A program made the position numbers and the translations under genes. The notes below the pieces were generated by a model. That model was not told where the DNA came from. It did no database searches and saw only the letters and a program-made list of their open reading frames with translations. Positions 18,539-26,331 of a stretch of DNA of 64,000 nucleotides are shown here, piece after piece (positions within the stretch are counted from its first letter, which is position 1; every line of letters starts with the position of its first letter). Source of the DNA: an uncultured Burkholderiales bacterium (GTDB lineage: Bacteria; Pseudomonadota; Gammaproteobacteria; Burkholderiales; Burkholderiaceae_C); contig CAIQHG010000023.1 of the NCBI GenBank assembly GCA_903871545.1, positions 1-64,000 of the forward strand. The letters are read 5' to 3'.

Positions 18539-19399
18539 ATGAACTACCAAAACGCTGATCTGCACTGCCACTCCGTTGTCTCTGATGGCACCCTCTCCCC
18601 AGAGGACCTTGCGCAACGTGCAAAATCAAATGGTGTCGATCTTTGGGCGTTAACGGATCACGACGAAGTTGGTGGACAAGAAAGAGCGATTAAAGCTGCC
18701 CAAGCGCTTAGATTGCCTTACCTAACAGGAACTGAAATCTCTGTTAGTTTCGCTGGCAAAACGGTACATATCGTAGGTCTCGGATTTGACCATCTGCACC
18801 CTTATTTGGTGGGTGGCCTGGGTGCGACCCGCGGGGGGCGGGACGCACGCGCACAAGAAATGTCATCCCAACTTGAGAAGGTCGGTATCAAAGGGGCATA
18901 CGAAGGCGCTCTAAAGTACGCCGGAAACCCGCACCTCATATCGCGAACCCACTTTGCTCGCTTTTTGGTTGAAACCGGAGTTTGTTCAAACACATCAGAG
19001 GTGTTTCGCAAGTACCTCACAAACGACAAGCCCGGCTATGTCGAGCACAAATGGGCTACTCTTAGTGACGCCGTTTCTTGGATAACTCAGGCTCATGGGG
19101 TTGCCATCATTGCACACCCAGCCCGGTACGGTTTCACACCCAACGAGGAATATGCGCTCTTTACCGACTTCATCGAACACGGAGGCAAGGGAGTCGAGGT
19201 GGTTACGGGAAGTCACACGAGTGAGGAAGCAACCCGGTATGCGGATGTTGCGAGAGAGTTCAAACTGTGCGCCTCAAGGGGGAGTGATTTTCACAGCCCA
19301 ACTGAAAGTCGCATTGACCTTGGTACCTTGCCCCCTTTACCAAGTGACTTAACGCCTGTCTGGTCTTTGCTTGAGCCGAGGGTACACTCAAACCAATAA
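18539..19399 (+). CDS. PHP-domain phosphoesterase (YciV/RNase AM-like)
   Basis: A 286-residue metal-dependent phosphoesterase. PHP motifs are ADLHCHSVVSDGTLSP (motif 1), WALTDHDEVGG (motif 2), TGTEISV, IIAHPARYGF and the C-terminal RGSDFHSPTES. In E. coli the family member RNase AM trims RNA 5' ends and 3',5'-nucleoside bisphosphates; the same activity is plausible here. The ATG at 18539 is the first in frame. Downstream, 98 bp precede a permease gene on the same strand, and the neighbourhood (recJ, YciO-like, M50, trpS) is common in this group. Confidence 0.88.
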   Translation: MNYQNADLHCHSVVSDGTLSPEDLAQRAKSNGVDLWALTDHDEVGGQERAIKAAQALRLPYLTGTEISVSFAGKTVHIVGLGFDHLHPYLVGGLGATRGGRDARAQEMSSQLEKVGIKGAYEGALKYAGNPHLISRTHFARFLVETGVCSNTSEVFRKYLTNDKPGYVEHKWATLSDAVSWITQAHGVAIIAHPARYGFTPNEEYALFTDFIEHGGKGVEVVTGSHTSEEATRYADVAREFKLCASRGSDFHSPTESRIDLGTLPPLPSDLTPVWSLLEPRVHSNQ

Positions 19400-19497
19400 A
19401 TATCTCCACTAACCGTCATTTTATTAGACACTCAAAGCGCACTTCATAAAAGCACTAAAAGGCTCTCCAAGGCTTAAAAGCCGTCTACAAATAATCA

Positions 19498-20373
19498 ATG
19501 CGCAAAAACTCTATTCTTGTTGGGACAGTGTGCCTTATCATCGCACTTTTTTGTTTTTCAGTTCTTGACGCAACCAATAAGTATTTAATGACTTCGGTTC
19601 CGCTCGTCATGGTGATGTGGTTTAGATATGCAACACACTCTGTGATAAGTGCGTCATTTTTAATGCCTAAAAAAAGGCGCGTTCTTTTTAGAACGAAGCG
19701 CGTTTATTTGCAAATTCTGCGCGGTGCGTTGTTGCTTTTGAGCAGTTTTCTGGCCTTTCTCAGCCTTCAAAGAATGCCAGTTGCAGAGTTTGCAGCCATT
19801 AGCATGTTGACGCCGCTTTTTGTGATGCTCTTATCCCATTTTCTTTTGAAAGAACCTGTCTCATGGTTTGGTAATCTTTGTGTGGGCGGTGCTTTAGTGG
19901 GCGCTGTGATTTTGGTTAGACCGGGGGGAAATCTGCACGGCTGGGACGCGGCATTTCCACTTGTGATGTCCGTGTCCAACTCTCTTTATCAAACCCTCAC
20001 CAGCTACTTGTCACGCACTGAGGACCCCATGACCATGAATTTATTTACTGGCTGGGTAGGTTTTGTGGTGACCAGTTTATTTGTCGCATTCAACTGGGAC
20101 TCCGATATGAGTACTAACTTTTGGTTGTTGATGTGCTTATCGGGACTTGCGGGGACTCTTGGACATTATTTATTGATTGTGGGTTTCTCTAAAGCCCCAG
20201 CCAACCGACTTGCCCCTTATCTTTATTTACAAGTTGCTTTTTCCTGGTTTACAGGATGGGTGGTTTTTGGCTATAACCCTCAAGGAATGGATTTATTTGG
20301 GATTGTTTTAATCTGCTTTTTTGGCGTTGCCTCTGCCTACTGGGGCAAACCAAAAAAACCTCAGACTCCGTAA
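19498..20373 (+). CDS. EamA/DMT-family permease
   Basis: A 291-residue membrane protein with about ten hydrophobic segments in two EamA halves (about 8-135 and 150-285). The first helix carries the often-seen AxxFCFSVLDATNKYL pattern and an early positively charged loop (PKKRRVLFRTKR, about 59-70). Substrate unknown. It is unrelated in close sequence to the other EamA gene at 6829-7770. The next gene starts 11 bp downstream, so it probably shares a transcript with the YciO-like gene. Confidence 0.85.
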   Translation: MRKNSILVGTVCLIIALFCFSVLDATNKYLMTSVPLVMVMWFRYATHSVISASFLMPKKRRVLFRTKRVYLQILRGALLLLSSFLAFLSLQRMPVAEFAAISMLTPLFVMLLSHFLLKEPVSWFGNLCVGGALVGAVILVRPGGNLHGWDAAFPLVMSVSNSLYQTLTSYLSRTEDPMTMNLFTGWVGFVVTSLFVAFNWDSDMSTNFWLLMCLSGLAGTLGHYLLIVGFSKAPANRLAPYLYLQVAFSWFTGWVVFGYNPQGMDLFGIVLICFFGVASAYWGKPKKPQTP

Positions 20374-20384
20374 ACAATGGGTTT

Positions 20385-21020
20385 ATGACTCAAGTACTCA
20401 ATATTCACCCTGATAATCCGCAAATCAGGCTCTTAAAACAAGCCGCCGCTGTGTTGGCGGGCGGAGGACTTTGCGCTGTTCCAACAGATTCAAGTTACGC
20501 TCTAGTTTGTCACCTTGAGGACAAAGCGGCTGTTGACAACATGCGCCGGATTCGAGGTGTGGACGAAAAGCATCACCTGACACTGCTTTGCAAAGATTTA
20601 TCTGAGTTGTCTTATTACGCGAAAGTAGACAACAGGCAATACCGACTGCTTAAATCGGCAACACCGGGACCGTACACTTTTATACTTGAGGCCACAAAAG
20701 AGGTTCCTCGCCGGGTATGCCACCCACAGCGCAAAACCATAGGCCTTCGCGTCCCAGATCACCTGGTCTTAGTTGAACTCTTAGGCGTTCACGGCGCCCC
20801 ACTCTTAGCTACAACGCTTATTGCGCCTGAGGAGACCTTGCCGATCAATGACCCTGAGGAGATACAAGAAAGATTTAAAAACTCAATCAATCTTATTATC
20901 TCAAGCGGGTCATGCCACTTAGATCCTACGACCGTCGTAGACCTAACCGAGATGGGCAGCGGGGGCGCCCCAGTTGTAATTCGACAAGGGCGAGGCGCTA
21001 TTTCAGTACTTGGGCTGTAA
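20385..21020 (+). CDS. YciO/Sua5-like protein (threonylcarbamoyl-AMP synthase fold)
   Basis: A 211-residue YrdC/YciO-domain protein. Typical stretches are GGLCAVPTDSSYAL (about 27-40), an HHLTLLCKDLSELSYYA region, TPGPYTFILEATKEVPRR and the KTIGLRVPDHLVL strand. The YrdC/Sua5 enzyme makes threonylcarbamoyl-AMP for tRNA t6A; the YciO branch, which this protein resembles because of the THL-like KHHLTLLCK and length, has an unclear role. A separate essential tsaC would be expected elsewhere in the genome. Confidence 0.85.
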   Translation: MTQVLNIHPDNPQIRLLKQAAAVLAGGGLCAVPTDSSYALVCHLEDKAAVDNMRRIRGVDEKHHLTLLCKDLSELSYYAKVDNRQYRLLKSATPGPYTFILEATKEVPRRVCHPQRKTIGLRVPDHLVLVELLGVHGAPLLATTLIAPEETLPINDPEEIQERFKNSINLIISSGSCHLDPTTVVDLTEMGSGGAPVVIRQGRGAISVLGL

Positions 21021-21187
21021 GAGGAAAGTTTTTGATGAATTCAAAAGAACTAATTAGTCCTGATATCGTGGCAAACCCTTAAAAGAATAGTAATGTATTA
21101 TAAATATTCGCTAATGTGTGGTAAAAAATAATCACTTTAAAGATATTTTTAGCCATTTATAGTGATTCGAGTGAGAAAATACCAATT

Positions 21188-21856
21188 GTGGATACCTCAC
21201 ATCTTATTCAAACTGTCACAATTAATGCCTTGCCGGTATTGTTTGCAATTACGCTGCACGAAGCGGCACACGGTTACGCTGCAAGGTACTTTGGCGACAA
21301 TACGGCCTGGTTGCTGGGAAGAGTGACGCTTAATCCCGTCAACCATATCGATCCTGTTGGGACCATTTTGATGCCCTTAATTATTTATTTAGTTACGGGC
21401 GGGAACTTTTTATTTGGCTTTGCCAAACCTGTACCCGTGCGTTTCGGTGATTTACGCAACCCCAAAAGAGACATGATTTGGGTGGCCCTTGCGGGCCCAG
21501 TTATGAATTTGCTACAGGCATTTATATGGGGTATTGCGCTTTATGTGTTGTTGGGAATAAATTTTAATGAGATGTTTTTCCTGGAAATGTGCAAAGCGGG
21601 TGTGATGGTCAACATTGTTATGTTTGCATTCAATCTTTTCCCAATCCCCCCCCTTGACGGGGGAAGAGTGGTGGTTGGGCTGTTGCCTCGAAAAATAGCA
21701 ATGGACTTTGCTCGAATAGAGCCTTACGGTTTTTATATCGTCATGGCCATGGTTTTTCTCAATGTAATTAACCCAGTTTGGATGTCCCCTATCATGGGAA
21801 TCACTTTCTCGGCTTTAGACCTGGCTTTGAGGCCCATCGAAATTTTTTTCCATTAA
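21188..21856 (+). CDS. M50-family (site-2-protease-like) membrane metalloprotease
   Basis: A 222-residue polytopic protein with the zinc motif ITLHEAAHGY (His24, Glu25, His28) in the first membrane segment and the third ligand in FPIPPLDGGRVV (Asp157). It has about five hydrophobic segments and no PDZ domain, matching the short site-2-protease group often encoded next to trpS. The start is GTG at 21188, since no in-frame ATG precedes the conserved N-terminus. The gene ends 3 bp before trpS, so the two are very likely co-transcribed. Substrate unknown. Confidence 0.9.
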   Translation: MDTSHLIQTVTINALPVLFAITLHEAAHGYAARYFGDNTAWLLGRVTLNPVNHIDPVGTILMPLIIYLVTGGNFLFGFAKPVPVRFGDLRNPKRDMIWVALAGPVMNLLQAFIWGIALYVLLGINFNEMFFLEMCKAGVMVNIVMFAFNLFPIPPLDGGRVVVGLLPRKIAMDFARIEPYGFYIVMAMVFLNVINPVWMSPIMGITFSALDLALRPIEIFFH

Positions 21857-21859
21857 TTC

Positions 21860-23059
21860 ATGACAGAACGCGTTTTATCAGGCATGCGCCCAACCGGAGC
21901 CCTTCACTTAGGTCACTATCATGGTGCTCTTAAAAACTGGGTTCGTTTGCAGTCCGAAATGGATTGCTACTATTTCGTTGCCGATTGGCACGCACTCACT
22001 ACGCATTACGAAAACCGCGAAATCATCGAGAAAAATGTATTCGAGATGGTGATAGATTGGTTAGCTGCAGGTCTAGATCCCAATCAATGCACTCTATTTT
22101 TGCAAAGTAAGATTCCCGAACACGCTGAGCTCTTTACGCTTTTGTCCATGGGCACTCCTATCGGCTGGTTAGAGAGAGTGCCTACGTATAAGGACCAACA
22201 AGAAAAGCTTAAAGACCGGGACCTGTCGACCTATGGATTTTTAGGCTACCCCTTGCTCCAAGCGGCAGATATTTTGATCTACAGGGCCAAGTACGTGCCC
22301 GTGGGCGAAGACCAAGCCTCACATGTGGAGTTAACACGCGAGGTGGCCAGACGCTTTAACCATCTATATGGGCGCGAGTTTGACTATCAGGACCAAGTCA
22401 AGCGTGTCTTGGCAAATCTCCCCCCTGAGAGCGTCAAAAGACTTGAGAAGTCTAGAAAGAAATTTCAAGAGTTAGGGGACTCTAAGGCGTTGGAGGGAGC
22501 ACTCGGTTTTGTCTTTGAACAGGCGCATCTAAACGCACACGACAAGGAACGTCTCGCCGGCTACATCAAAGGCACGGGACAAGAGATTTTGTTAGAACCT
22601 CACGCTCTTTTGACCCAGGCAAGTAAAGTGCCTGGATTGGACGGGGCCAAGATGAGCAAAAGCTACAACAACTCTATTGCAATTCGAGAGGAAAAATCCA
22701 GCCTAGAACACAAAATCAAGCGGATGCCCACAGATCCTGCTCGGGTCAAAAGAAACGATCCTGGAGATCCCGAAAAATGTCCCGTCTGGCAATTCCATCT
22801 TTTGTATTCAAGTGATGAGACGAGGGCTTGGGTGCAAAAGGGCTGTAAAACCGCTGGAATCGGGTGCTTAGAATGCAAAGAGCCGGTGATAAATGGCATA
22901 CTAAAAGAGCAACAACCCATGCTCGAGCGGGCAGAGCCTTATATGTCAAATCCAAAGATTGTTAAAGAGATAGTAGAAATGGGCACTGAGAAAGCTCGCC
23001 GCGTAGCACAAACAACCATGCAAGATGTGCGCTCTGCGATGGGTTTAAATTATTCATAA
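21860..23059 (+). CDS. trpS: Tryptophanyl-tRNA synthetase (long form)
   Basis: Class I aminoacyl-tRNA synthetase charging tRNA-Trp. HIGH-type motif HLGH (residues 16-19) and KMSKS (264-268) are both intact, as is the GYPLLQAADIL helix. At 399 residues it is about 65 longer than the usual 330-335. The extra sequence is an insertion at roughly 178-243, rich in charged residues, ahead of the KMSKS region, as in other long betaproteobacterial TrpS proteins. ATG 21860 follows the M50 protease stop by 3 bp. Confidence 0.96.
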   Translation: MTERVLSGMRPTGALHLGHYHGALKNWVRLQSEMDCYYFVADWHALTTHYENREIIEKNVFEMVIDWLAAGLDPNQCTLFLQSKIPEHAELFTLLSMGTPIGWLERVPTYKDQQEKLKDRDLSTYGFLGYPLLQAADILIYRAKYVPVGEDQASHVELTREVARRFNHLYGREFDYQDQVKRVLANLPPESVKRLEKSRKKFQELGDSKALEGALGFVFEQAHLNAHDKERLAGYIKGTGQEILLEPHALLTQASKVPGLDGAKMSKSYNNSIAIREEKSSLEHKIKRMPTDPARVKRNDPGDPEKCPVWQFHLLYSSDETRAWVQKGCKTAGIGCLECKEPVINGILKEQQPMLERAEPYMSNPKIVKEIVEMGTEKARRVAQTTMQDVRSAMGLNYS

Positions 23060-23075
23060 TCCGGGAGAAACAAAA

Positions 23076-23681
23076 ATGAGTTTATACATAATTGATGACC
23101 ACCCACTTGTGCGACAAGCGATTGGCATGTTGCTTAGAAGAATTCATCCGGCATCTAAGGTGGTGGAACTCGATAGGTACAGTGAACTGCAGGCCGCGTT
23201 GATAAAAAACGGTGAACCCGAGCTCTTTATTCTTGATTTACTGTTGCCCGGCATCAAGGGAGCCAGCGCAATTGCTGAGATCAAGGGCATGTACCCCACA
23301 GCCCCTTTGGTTGTGTTCTCCGCCATGCCAGCAGGCGAAGCCAAGGAAGCCTGTTTAGAGGCAGGAGCCAATCTTTATTTGGAGAAAACCTCAAACTCCA
23401 ACGATATCTCCAATGCCATTCAAGATTTGTTACACGTAGATGATGAAGAGGGCGATGAGGGCGTGCCAGCAACCAGTGGAGACACCAAACTGTCTAAACG
23501 ACAAAAGCAACTCATTCTCATGCTTGATAGAGGTCTAAGCAATAGAGACATTGCTGCAGAGCTCAACATCAGTGAGCACACTGTTAAGGTTCATTTGTGG
23601 AGGCTCTTTAGAAGACTAGGCGTTAAGAGTCGAACGCAGACTCTGCATTTTGCTCGCTCGCGTGGCTTACTAATGAGTTAA
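23076..23681 (+). CDS. NarL/FixJ-type response regulator
   Basis: A 201-residue two-component regulator. The receiver domain has acidic residues Asp7 and Asp8 (IIDDHPLV), phosphoacceptor Asp54 (FILDLLLPG), Ser82 (VFSAMP) and Lys104 (LEKTS). After a short acidic linker (DDEEGDEG) comes a LuxR-type helix-turn-helix at about 135-198 with RGLSNRDIAAELNISEHTVKVH. The ATG at 23076 follows AGAAACAAAA with GGGAGA just upstream. No histidine kinase gene is near, so its partner and targets are unknown. A strong terminator follows. Confidence 0.93.
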   Translation: MSLYIIDDHPLVRQAIGMLLRRIHPASKVVELDRYSELQAALIKNGEPELFILDLLLPGIKGASAIAEIKGMYPTAPLVVFSAMPAGEAKEACLEAGANLYLEKTSNSNDISNAIQDLLHVDDEEGDEGVPATSGDTKLSKRQKQLILMLDRGLSNRDIAAELNISEHTVKVHLWRLFRRLGVKSRTQTLHFARSRGLLMS

Positions 23682-23725
23682 CTGGGAATTCAGTCTTTAG
23701 AGTTTTAAAAAGTCAGAGTCCACCC

Positions 23726-23757
23726 TACGGTCATATTTTGAAAAAAATATGACCGTA
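23726..23757. terminator. Bidirectional terminator between response regulator and ccmI
   Basis: A 14-bp perfect inverted repeat (arms 23726-23739 and 23744-23757, loop GAAA) lies between two convergent genes. The arms begin with TACGGTCATATTTT. A/T runs inside and beside the arms let it work in both directions. It ends 1 bp before the ccmI stop codon. Confidence 0.85.
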
Positions 23758-25158
23758 TTATTTAATAGGCTCAGATATTGTCAAATTGATATTTTTAGTA
23801 TCAACCTTGACGGGCCCAATCGTGACGCCAAAGTCCCCCGGTTGGGGCATTGCATTACCTGATACTGAGATTCTAGCTTTGACCAATACTTCTGTGACTG
23901 AGGATAAGACAGCCGAGGGGTTCATTGCGTTGCTGTCATTCAGCACAAAGTCAAAGGGCAGTTTGTCAACACTCGTTTTTATCATCGCAAGAGGCATTCT
24001 TGAGCCGGAAACAGCAGTTGCATAGATGAATACGGTATCTGTGGGGTGTATTTTTGTTGCCAAAGAACTTGATGCCAAAACTCTTCCCATTAAATTTGCA
24101 GAATTTGCACTGCTTTTGGGGTTATTTTTAGCCATGCTCGTATCAGCCCCAGAGGCTGTAGAGGGGGAAGGCGGTAAAGGGGGCGCAGGCCCTGCAAGTG
24201 ATGGCGCGGGTGGTGCATGTTTGATACCCGCTCTGTCCTGGGCCTTGGAAATCGCCTCAGCTAAAGCTATCCCATCGGGGGAGTTAGGCGCAACAATGGC
24301 CTGCACTCTTTGCCAGTATTTCAAGGCATCTGAATAACGGTTCTCAGAAAATGCTGCACTGCCCGCCAATAACAAGGCGTTACCTTGGTCAGGGTTTGCT
24401 TTGAGTATCTTTAAGATAATTCCCCAAGGTTCGCCCTTAAAACTTCCGTGGTTAATTTGTGCAAGTACCTCAGCACGCTCAATTTGAACGTCCTGGTTAT
24501 CACTCAGACTAAGCGATTTGGTTAAGGCTTTTTCAGCACTCTCAAAATGAGACAAAGAGCGCTCAACTCTTGCAAGCATGACCCACCCATCAGCGTTATT
24601 GGGCTCTTGGGCCAGACGTTGGTTAAGCTCAACTGCCATTTGGGATAATTTTTCAGGCGTGAATGCTTCGTCCGCAAGGGTATCTTGTGTGTCTACAAAG
24701 TCCATTGCGCCTGGACTTCCGATAACAATGTAGATCGCAATTGAAATGGCTGGGATCAAAATAGTTAACGCTGGCATGGTCCACCTGATCCAAGGGGTAA
24801 GGATCTTTTGAGAGGCCAGCGACGCTGAATCATTTGGCGTAAATGCGCTAGCGCCCTTGAAGGTTTGAGCTCCCTGTGAGTGTGGAGGCGGGGGCTGTGA
24901 ATCCTCCATCAAACGTTGCGCCAACTCCTCCCTCGCCGCCTCAAACTCAGCCTCATTCATGCGTCCCAACTCAAACTCAGCGGCCAACTCGGTGAGCTGT
25001 TCTCGGTAAACAGTCACATTGGCCATCATGGCCTCTTTTACGCTGTGTGGCTGGGAACGGGCTTTGTAAATAGAGGACTTTAGCGCCGCCCAAAAGAAAA
25101 TAATCACCAAGCCCATCAACACCAATGCGGTGGTAATAAAAAAATTAAACTCGTTCAC
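23758..25158 (-). CDS. ccmI: Cytochrome c maturation protein CcmI (apocytochrome chaperone)
   Basis: Last gene of the ccm operon, 466 residues. Two membrane segments (about 5-25 and 128-148) flank a charged cytoplasmic loop with RLMEDSQPPPP, then a periplasmic TPR region from about 170 to 290 (LAQEPNNADGWVMLARVERSL). A low-complexity Pro/Ser/Ala stretch at about 318-345 precedes a C-terminal domain ending LTISEPIK. CcmI binds apocytochrome c and presents it to the CcmFH haem-attachment complex. The start is GTG at 25158 with AAGGA 5 nt upstream. Confidence 0.9.
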   Translation of the reverse strand: MNEFNFFITTALVLMGLVIIFFWAALKSSIYKARSQPHSVKEAMMANVTVYREQLTELAAEFELGRMNEAEFEAAREELAQRLMEDSQPPPPHSQGAQTFKGASAFTPNDSASLASQKILTPWIRWTMPALTILIPAISIAIYIVIGSPGAMDFVDTQDTLADEAFTPEKLSQMAVELNQRLAQEPNNADGWVMLARVERSLSHFESAEKALTKSLSLSDNQDVQIERAEVLAQINHGSFKGEPWGIILKILKANPDQGNALLLAGSAAFSENRYSDALKYWQRVQAIVAPNSPDGIALAEAISKAQDRAGIKHAPPAPSLAGPAPPLPPSPSTASGADTSMAKNNPKSSANSANLMGRVLASSSLATKIHPTDTVFIYATAVSGSRMPLAMIKTSVDKLPFDFVLNDSNAMNPSAVLSSVTEVLVKARISVSGNAMPQPGDFGVTIGPVKVDTKNINLTISEPIK

Positions 25159-25166
25159 ATCATTCC

Positions 25167-25751
25167 TTATGCTTTTGAGTGGGCGGTCGCGCCTGGTTGT
25201 TGGCCTGGCTCTGGCTGGATTGGATCATCCAATCCAGGCTCTCTACTCACTGGGTCTTTTTCTAAATGGATCCCAAGTAAAGCCCCCTTTTCACGAATTT
25301 TCTCATTCCTTCTCTTAATGGCTGAACCCAAAACGAACACTGCAATCAACAGGCCAGCAAAGGGTCCAAACCAAAGCAACCAAGTCATCGGTTTTACAAC
25401 GGGTCTGTAAAGCACAAAGTCCCCATACCGCTCAACCAAATAATCCTTGATCTCTTGGTCCGTCTTACCACTCACAATTTGTTCTCTCACCTGCGTTCTC
25501 AAATCCTCCGCCAAATCTGCATGGGACGAGGAAAGAGACTCATTTTGACAAACCAAACATCGAAGTTCCTCAGCAATATGCACCAACCTAGCCTCAACCT
25601 GAACATCGTTTGCCATCGGCTCGGCTTCTTTAGCGAAGACGCTTTGAGAGCCAGTGCTAGACAAAAGGATATAACTTATCATTAGAGAAAGTAGCCATTC
25701 TCCAAAAGAAAGCTTTAGGATAATGGGTTTTTTAAATGTAAATCGACTCAC
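25167..25751 (-). CDS. ccmH: Cytochrome c maturation protein CcmH
   Basis: Membrane-anchored thiol reductase of System I, 194 residues, with a signal-like N-terminal segment (LSLMISYILLS...), the redox motif LRCLVCQNESL in the periplasmic domain, and a membrane anchor at about 124-145 (MTWLLWFGPFAGLLIAVFVL). It keeps the apocytochrome CxxCH cysteines reduced. Its start overlaps the ccmG stop by 4 bp. CcmI is a separate gene here, not fused to CcmH as in E. coli. Confidence 0.93.
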   Translation of the reverse strand: MSRFTFKKPIILKLSFGEWLLSLMISYILLSSTGSQSVFAKEAEPMANDVQVEARLVHIAEELRCLVCQNESLSSSHADLAEDLRTQVREQIVSGKTDQEIKDYLVERYGDFVLYRPVVKPMTWLLWFGPFAGLLIAVFVLGSAIKRRNEKIREKGALLGIHLEKDPVSREPGLDDPIQPEPGQQPGATAHSKA

Positions 25752-26329
25752 GAACTCTCCAAACTTCGAATAATTGGGATTAGCGTCTCTGATAGGGCTT
25801 GGGGAGTGACGGGGCCTATTTGCTTGAATCTAATAATACCGTCTTTGTCAATAATGTAGGTTTCAGGGACGCCGTACACACCGTAATCAATCCCAACACG
25901 GCCATCTAAATCCATCACGGATAAGGTATAAGGATTGCCGTGTTTCTCTAACCAAATACTACCCCGCTCTCTGGCAAGTTTGAGTTGAGCCGATGCATCT
26001 AATTTTTTCTCGGGATCATCTTGTGGCTGAATTTCCTTGTAACTCAGACCCACTATGGGAACACCAATTTGTTTTGAAAAAGCAACCAATACAGGATGCT
26101 CTTGCCTGCAACTCACACACCAAGTAGCCCAAACATTGAGCATCCAAACTTTTCCCCTTAACTGTTGAGGACTAAAAGGGGTTGTTCCGTTTAAGGTTTG
26201 GAGTGAAAAATTAGGGGCTGCCTTATTAATAAGCGGAGAAGGGATTTCGTGGGGATCTTTTTTTAGACCTACTCCCAAGAAAAGTACCAACACGCCAAAT
26301 AGAGCAAGCGGGATGAGAAATTTTTTCAT
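25748..26329 (-). CDS. ccmG: Cytochrome c biogenesis thioredoxin CcmG/DsbE
   Basis: Membrane-tethered periplasmic thioredoxin-like protein, 193 residues, with one N-terminal anchor (about 4-22), active site WATWCVSCRQEHP and the family signature GVYGVPETYIIDKDG. It passes electrons to CcmH or apocytochrome. ccmF ends 2 bp before its start and it overlaps ccmH by 4 bp, in the expected operon position. Confidence 0.95.
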   Translation of the reverse strand: MKKFLIPLALFGVLVLFLGVGLKKDPHEIPSPLINKAAPNFSLQTLNGTTPFSPQQLRGKVWMLNVWATWCVSCRQEHPVLVAFSKQIGVPIVGLSYKEIQPQDDPEKKLDASAQLKLARERGSIWLEKHGNPYTLSVMDLDGRVGIDYGVYGVPETYIIDKDGIIRFKQIGPVTPQALSETLIPIIRSLESS

Positions 26330-26331
26330 TA

